From Cymbomonas tetramitiformis (Eukaryota > Chlorophyta > Pyramimonadophyceae > Pyramimonadales > Pyramimonadaceae), in contig LGRX02034305.1 of the NCBI GenBank assembly GCA_001247695.2, positions 1 to 28,686 of the forward strand: 28,686 nucleotides of DNA. The letters are read 5' to 3'. Position 1 is the first letter of the stretch; each line of letters begins with the position of its first letter. The position numbers and the translations under genes were made by a program. Under the pieces are notes generated by a model that was not told the DNA's origin, made no database searches, and worked only from the letters and a program-made list of their open reading frames with translations. This document shows, one piece after another, positions 25,773 to 28,686 of the stretch.

Positions 25773-27905
25773 TTCATCGTCCTCAACAGGGGGAAGACCG
25801 TCACCCTCCACAAGCTCGATACCAGCGAGGGCCGCCAGGGTCTGGTAGCTCTGCTCGTCCTCACAGGTAGCAAGTGCCAAGACCTCCTCGGAGAACTCCT
25901 CTGGGACGCCATCCACCGAGGAGATGTCCTCCTGCTGCTCGATGGCCCAGACGACGGCGGCTACGAACCCAGGAGAATTTGCCAATCGAGCAGGTGCATT
26001 GGCCCTCCACTCCTTGAGCTTGGTCTCATCCGTACAGTTACGGACGATGTGCTCCGCGGAGCCGCAGGCGAAACACCGGCGGACCTTCGGAGCGTCAGGG
26101 CGGGGGAGACCAGGTGGTGGTGGCAATGGGGTAACTGCCACGGCAGCGGTGGTGGTGGGCCCATTCTCCAGCATGGCGAGTGCTGGACGGTTCGAGGAAG
26201 GGGTACGCCTGAAGAAGGGGGTGCGAGGTGAGGGGTTGGCGAAGGAGACAGTGCGGGGAGGACGATCTTGAGTGCGCCTCTGCACCGCCTCCGTGTCAAT
26301 GTTATTCTCCACCTCCTTAGCAACCTCCCGTATCTTCAACAGGGCGTTGTGGGTGCCTGGGATATCGTCATTGACGGCCTTCCTCTCCCACTCCTCTGGC
26401 TTGGAGACATCCAGGTGGATGGCTCTCAGGCGCCGCATCACCTTGGGTGCATACCTCAACCCTCGGCGGTACGTGGAGAGCATGGACAGGTTGGACATCT
26501 CCACGCAATTGGGGACTCGTCTGCCAGCCAGGAAGTTGACGGAGGCCATGCGGGTCTCCAACCGCGAAAAATACTCCGCCGCGGTCTCGTTCGTCGCCTG
26601 CCTCAATGCAATGGCCTCTCCGTGTGCGTTCTCCAGGTAGGCCTGTGTTAGAGAGCACACCGCCAGATCGCTGAAGAACACGTCCAGCTCCACGTAGCGC
26701 CGGTGCCAAGCCTGGTCAGACCCGAAGGTCCCCGCCGCACGCTCCAAGAATTTCTTCTGCTGGTCCTGAAGAGTGTGCTCCTTTAAGCTCCAAAGGAGGC
26801 TGGACACGCTCGCCTGGTACGTCGATACAGATGGCGTACAGCTGGGAGTGGTCAGCGCCTCGATCACGATGGCCTCTTGGAATATCTTCCGCACCATGTT
26901 GGAGTAGTGCTCCAACTGCGTCAGGAGGCCATCCTTGTCGGCCGATTTAGTGTCGGACGCGGAGCGAGGGAATCTGGTCACACTCTGGATCAGCTTCAGC
27001 ACCATCTCCTTGGTCTTGTGCTCCAGGCGGACCTCGTCCGGGGATGCTCGCAGATTAGTGCCCTGCGGCAGTCGGACGATGCCTGGTACAAAGGGGGTGG
27101 CGCTGGGAGAGAGTACGGGGTTCGCAGCAGCGGCAGAGTGAACGGGGTTTGCGGCAGCGGAAGAGTGAACGGGGTTTGCGGCGGCGGAGTGGGGGAAACG
27201 GGCTGGAGGTGGTGGTCCCGGGGCATGCGCGGGCGGGAGCGCAGGCGCGGGATTTGTGGGGACTGCAGTCGAAGTGGGCGGTAATGCAGGGGCTGATGGT
27301 GGAGCGGGGAGTGGAAGAGGTGTATGGAAGGGCAGGGGAGTGGATGGTTGTGCGGCCACCACGCTCATGCTTCGGTACCAATCGGAGTTGCTGACTTCCG
27401 ACCACGCGGCGAGCCCGTCCTGGTCGAAGTTCTGCATCTCCGACTCCCGCGCAGTAGCAGGGATCCACTCCCACACTGGCTGCCCCATGCTCGTAGACCG
27501 CACATTGGCTGCGGCTGGGTCCCCCATTGCCATATCCATGACCTCGCGGTCGACCATGAGGACCCAGGTCTCCACACGAGGGTTGGTAAGTGGTAAGGGT
27601 GCATGGTGTAGGCGGCCTCCCATGCGCGCATATGCAGTCAGCGGTGCTCCCAGCAGGTGCATGATCCTGAACAGGATGGCGTCGCCCTGCACCCCAGCCC
27701 GGCGGCGTTCATCCCATGGCAGGGAGACGGTTGCCGCGCCTCGCACCCCCGCTGACTGGTGTACCCACAATGACCCACCGTCATGGGTGACGAAGAGAGC
27801 CCGAACCTCTGGGTACTGAGGGTAGGAGGGCTCTGGTCCTTGCGCGGGGTCGTCAGGGGGATCTTGAGGTGGATCACTGGGGGGGGCTGGAAACGACGAT
27901 CGCTC
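25770..27905 (-). CDS. gag: Gag polyprotein of the Ty3/gypsy element
   Basis: The frame is open for 711 residues from 27905 to the UGA at 25770. Residues near the start are Pro-rich. A Pro/Ala-rich tract contains the repeats SAAANPVHS (nt 27110-27190). A helical capsid-like part follows (TKEMVLKLIQSVTRFPRSAS, NETAAEYFSRLETRMASVNF), then a CCHC knuckle CFACGSAEHIVRNC (nt 26075-26034) and an acidic C-terminus. It would build the particle and bind RNA. No ATG exists before the first capsid-like part: the frame begins right after an in-frame TAA within TTAA. The real start is therefore missing, lies in an upstream exon, or was removed by truncation. An 8-G run at 27879-27886 is a possible slippage point. 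Confidence 0.85.
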   Translation of the reverse strand, partial: ERSSFPAPPSDPPQDPPDDPAQGPEPSYPQYPEVRALFVTHDGGSLWVHQSAGVRGAATVSLPWDERRRAGVQGDAILFRIMHLLGAPLTAYARMGGRLHHAPLPLTNPRVETWVLMVDREVMDMAMGDPAAANVRSTSMGQPVWEWIPATARESEMQNFDQDGLAAWSEVSNSDWYRSMSVVAAQPSTPLPFHTPLPLPAPPSAPALPPTSTAVPTNPAPALPPAHAPGPPPPARFPHSAAANPVHSSAAANPVHSAAAANPVLSPSATPFVPGIVRLPQGTNLRASPDEVRLEHKTKEMVLKLIQSVTRFPRSASDTKSADKDGLLTQLEHYSNMVRKIFQEAIVIEALTTPSCTPSVSTYQASVSSLLWSLKEHTLQDQQKKFLERAAGTFGSDQAWHRRYVELDVFFSDLAVCSLTQAYLENAHGEAIALRQATNETAAEYFSRLETRMASVNFLAGRRVPNCVEMSNLSMLSTYRRGLRYAPKVMRRLRAIHLDVSKPEEWERKAVNDDIPGTHNALLKIREVAKEVENNIDTEAVQRRTQDRPPRTVSFANPSPRTPFFRRTPSSNRPALAMLENGPTTTAAVAVTPLPPPPGLPRPDAPKVRRCFACGSAEHIVRNCTDETKLKEWRANAPARLANSPGFVAAVVWAIEQQEDISSVDGVPEEFSEEVLALATCEDEQSYQTLAALAGIELVEGDGLPPVEDDE

Positions 27906-27908
27906 TTA

Positions 27909-28495
27909 ATTGGAAGATGCGCTCTAAATTGGAAGATTTTTTGAAGGTCATTGTTTTGATGTTTTTTACATTATTTTAAACATATCATGCCCAAAAAATA
28001 GGGTGGTTATAATTTTGGAAGTTTTTCTCATCGTACGAGGCGGGGTTTTCAGAATTCTTACGCGTGACTCTTAGGCATATTGAGGAGTGTTCCAAAAATC
28101 CACATATGGTATTAGATCGAGATTAAAGGTTATAAAATGGAAGTAAAAAGGAAAAAATATGTACCTATTTATCGTATGTTTGATATTTTCATCGATTTCA
28201 GCACAATTTTGCCAAAACCCCCCTCAAACCCTATGCTTTATCACACGCGTATTCACAAAGGGCGGGTAACATATGTAAAGGTTCTTGCTAATGGACCCGT
28301 CACGTGCTATGTTATAATGTAGTTTGCCATAAAACATATTTGAACAAATAAAATATCAAGCACTTGCATCTCCGTGCATATTTCTGGAGCAAATGGCCCT
28401 CTAGCGGGGGAAACCCTAAGTGGTAACACCAATTTAGGTGTAAGCACAACCACATGTGTACATGCATGCACATACGAACTCTTGACTGCACTTAT
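27909..28495. other. AT-rich flank, no gene recognised
   Basis: Composition drops sharply in GC at the edge of the gypsy Gag. aaattggaagat-type words are duplicated near 27908-27945. A short plus-strand frame of 61 codons at 28137 looks spurious. No LTR, primer site or second inverted repeat is found. It is probably the 3' flank of the host gene ending at 28496. Confidence 0.4.
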
Positions 28496-28684
28496 TTACT
28501 CTTCAGAGTTCTCCAGCAGTGCTTTTAAAAGCTCAGCTTTCTCCTCACAACCTGGAATTCCGCCTTCAACACCAGATTTTGCGGTCTCATCCCAGCATGT
28601 CAACACCTCGTTCACGTCAAATGTAGACTTCATGCGAAGGGTGCGGGCACCCCGTACGAAAGCTCCAGCCTCACAGAGTTGTTC
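28496..28684 (-). CDS. 3' end of an unknown minus-strand gene, cut by the window edge
   Basis: The minus strand is open from the window edge for 62 codons to a TAA at 28498-28496. The peptide begins EQLCEAGAFVRGARTLRMKS and ends EEKAELLKALLENSEE. Its composition is natural, with balanced charged residues and a likely helix at the C-terminus. The following DNA turns AT-rich, as expected after a stop codon. No family is recognised. It could be a host gene or the end of a DNA transposon gene. The upstream part lies outside the window. Confidence 0.5.
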   Translation of the reverse strand, partial: EQLCEAGAFVRGARTLRMKSTFDVNEVLTCWDETAKSGVEGGIPGCEEKAELLKALLENSEE

Positions 28685-28686
28685 TA

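Larger units (their letters stand above)
17415..27908 (-). mobile_element. Ty3/gypsy chromovirus with two DNA methyltransferase domains
   Basis: Domain order on the minus strand is Gag (CCHC), in-frame UGA, Ser/Thr-rich linker, protease, reverse transcriptase, RNase H, Dam-like methyltransferase, integrase, chromodomain, C5-cytosine methyltransferase. RT and RNase H before integrase, plus the chromodomain, place it among Ty3/gypsy chromoviruses. A polypurine tract follows the coding end. No 5' LTR or primer site is found to the right: Gag opens directly after a TTAA at 27906-27909 and AT-rich DNA follows. Damage includes two 1-bp frameshifts in RT, a 4-bp duplication near 25235 and a 546-bp DNA transposon. 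The rest of the long pol frame (1,452 codons) is intact, so decay is recent or consists partly of sequence errors. Confidence 0.92.

Noticed and set aside
17415..27908. Integrated algal virus rather than a retrotransposon, because of the methyltransferases
   Set aside because: Gag, protease, RT, RNase H, integrase and chromodomain are collinear in one polyprotein. No viral capsid, envelope or DNA polymerase gene is present.
28137..28322. Plus-strand open frame of 61 codons
   Set aside because: AT-rich, short, no relatives, and in the probable 3' flank of a minus-strand gene.
27906..28686. 5' LTR and primer site of the gypsy element
   Set aside because: No match to the TTGTGCCCGG-starting LTR or to any tRNA complement was found in this stretch.

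Overview
The window is eukaryotic nuclear DNA that is very rich in mobile elements. It has LTR retrotransposons of two superfamilies, small non-autonomous DNA transposons with target-site duplications, minisatellites, a satellite with a period of about 180 bp, and minus-strand coding blocks bounded by GT-AG splice signals. There is no bacterial operon structure. The best guess for the host is an alga or other protist with a large repeat-laden genome. This rests mainly on the methyltransferase-bearing Ty3/gypsy element, a kind of element reported from charophyte algae and dinoflagellates. The species cannot be fixed from the sequence.

Layout. About 1-6400 is GC-rich host sequence. It carries a 31-bp minisatellite, a probable multi-exon minus-strand gene of low complexity (exons near 6.2, 4.6, 3.4-2.5 and 2.1-1.3 kb, not proven to be one gene), and several minisatellites in the non-coding parts. 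About 7.2-8.2 kb holds two small inverted-repeat DNA transposons, one with ATAG and one with TA target duplications. 8964-13313 is a gag-only, Ty1/copia-like LTR element read on the minus strand. Two further DNA transposons (670 and 243 bp) break its gag. Removing each with one target-site copy restores the reading frame exactly. 13533-15168 is a second short LTR element. 15.8-16.7 kb is a satellite with a period of about 180 bp, and 16.96-17.4 kb is another tandem repeat that probably lies in an LTR.

The centrepiece is 17.4-27.9 kb, a minus-strand Ty3/gypsy chromovirus. Reading 27905 to 17604 the order is: Gag with a CCHC knuckle, an in-frame UGA, a Ser/Thr-rich linker with 10-residue repeats, protease, reverse transcriptase, RNase H, a phage-Dam-like N6-adenine methyltransferase domain, integrase, chromodomain, and a C5-cytosine methyltransferase domain. 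One polyprotein therefore carries two different DNA-methylation modules, one inside pol and one at its C-terminus. This is the strongest candidate here for an under-described system. The copy is damaged by two RT frameshifts, a 4-bp duplication, a 546-bp piggyBac-like insertion, a truncated 5' end and no visible 5' LTR.

The right edge (28496-28684) carries the 3' end of another minus-strand gene of unknown function.
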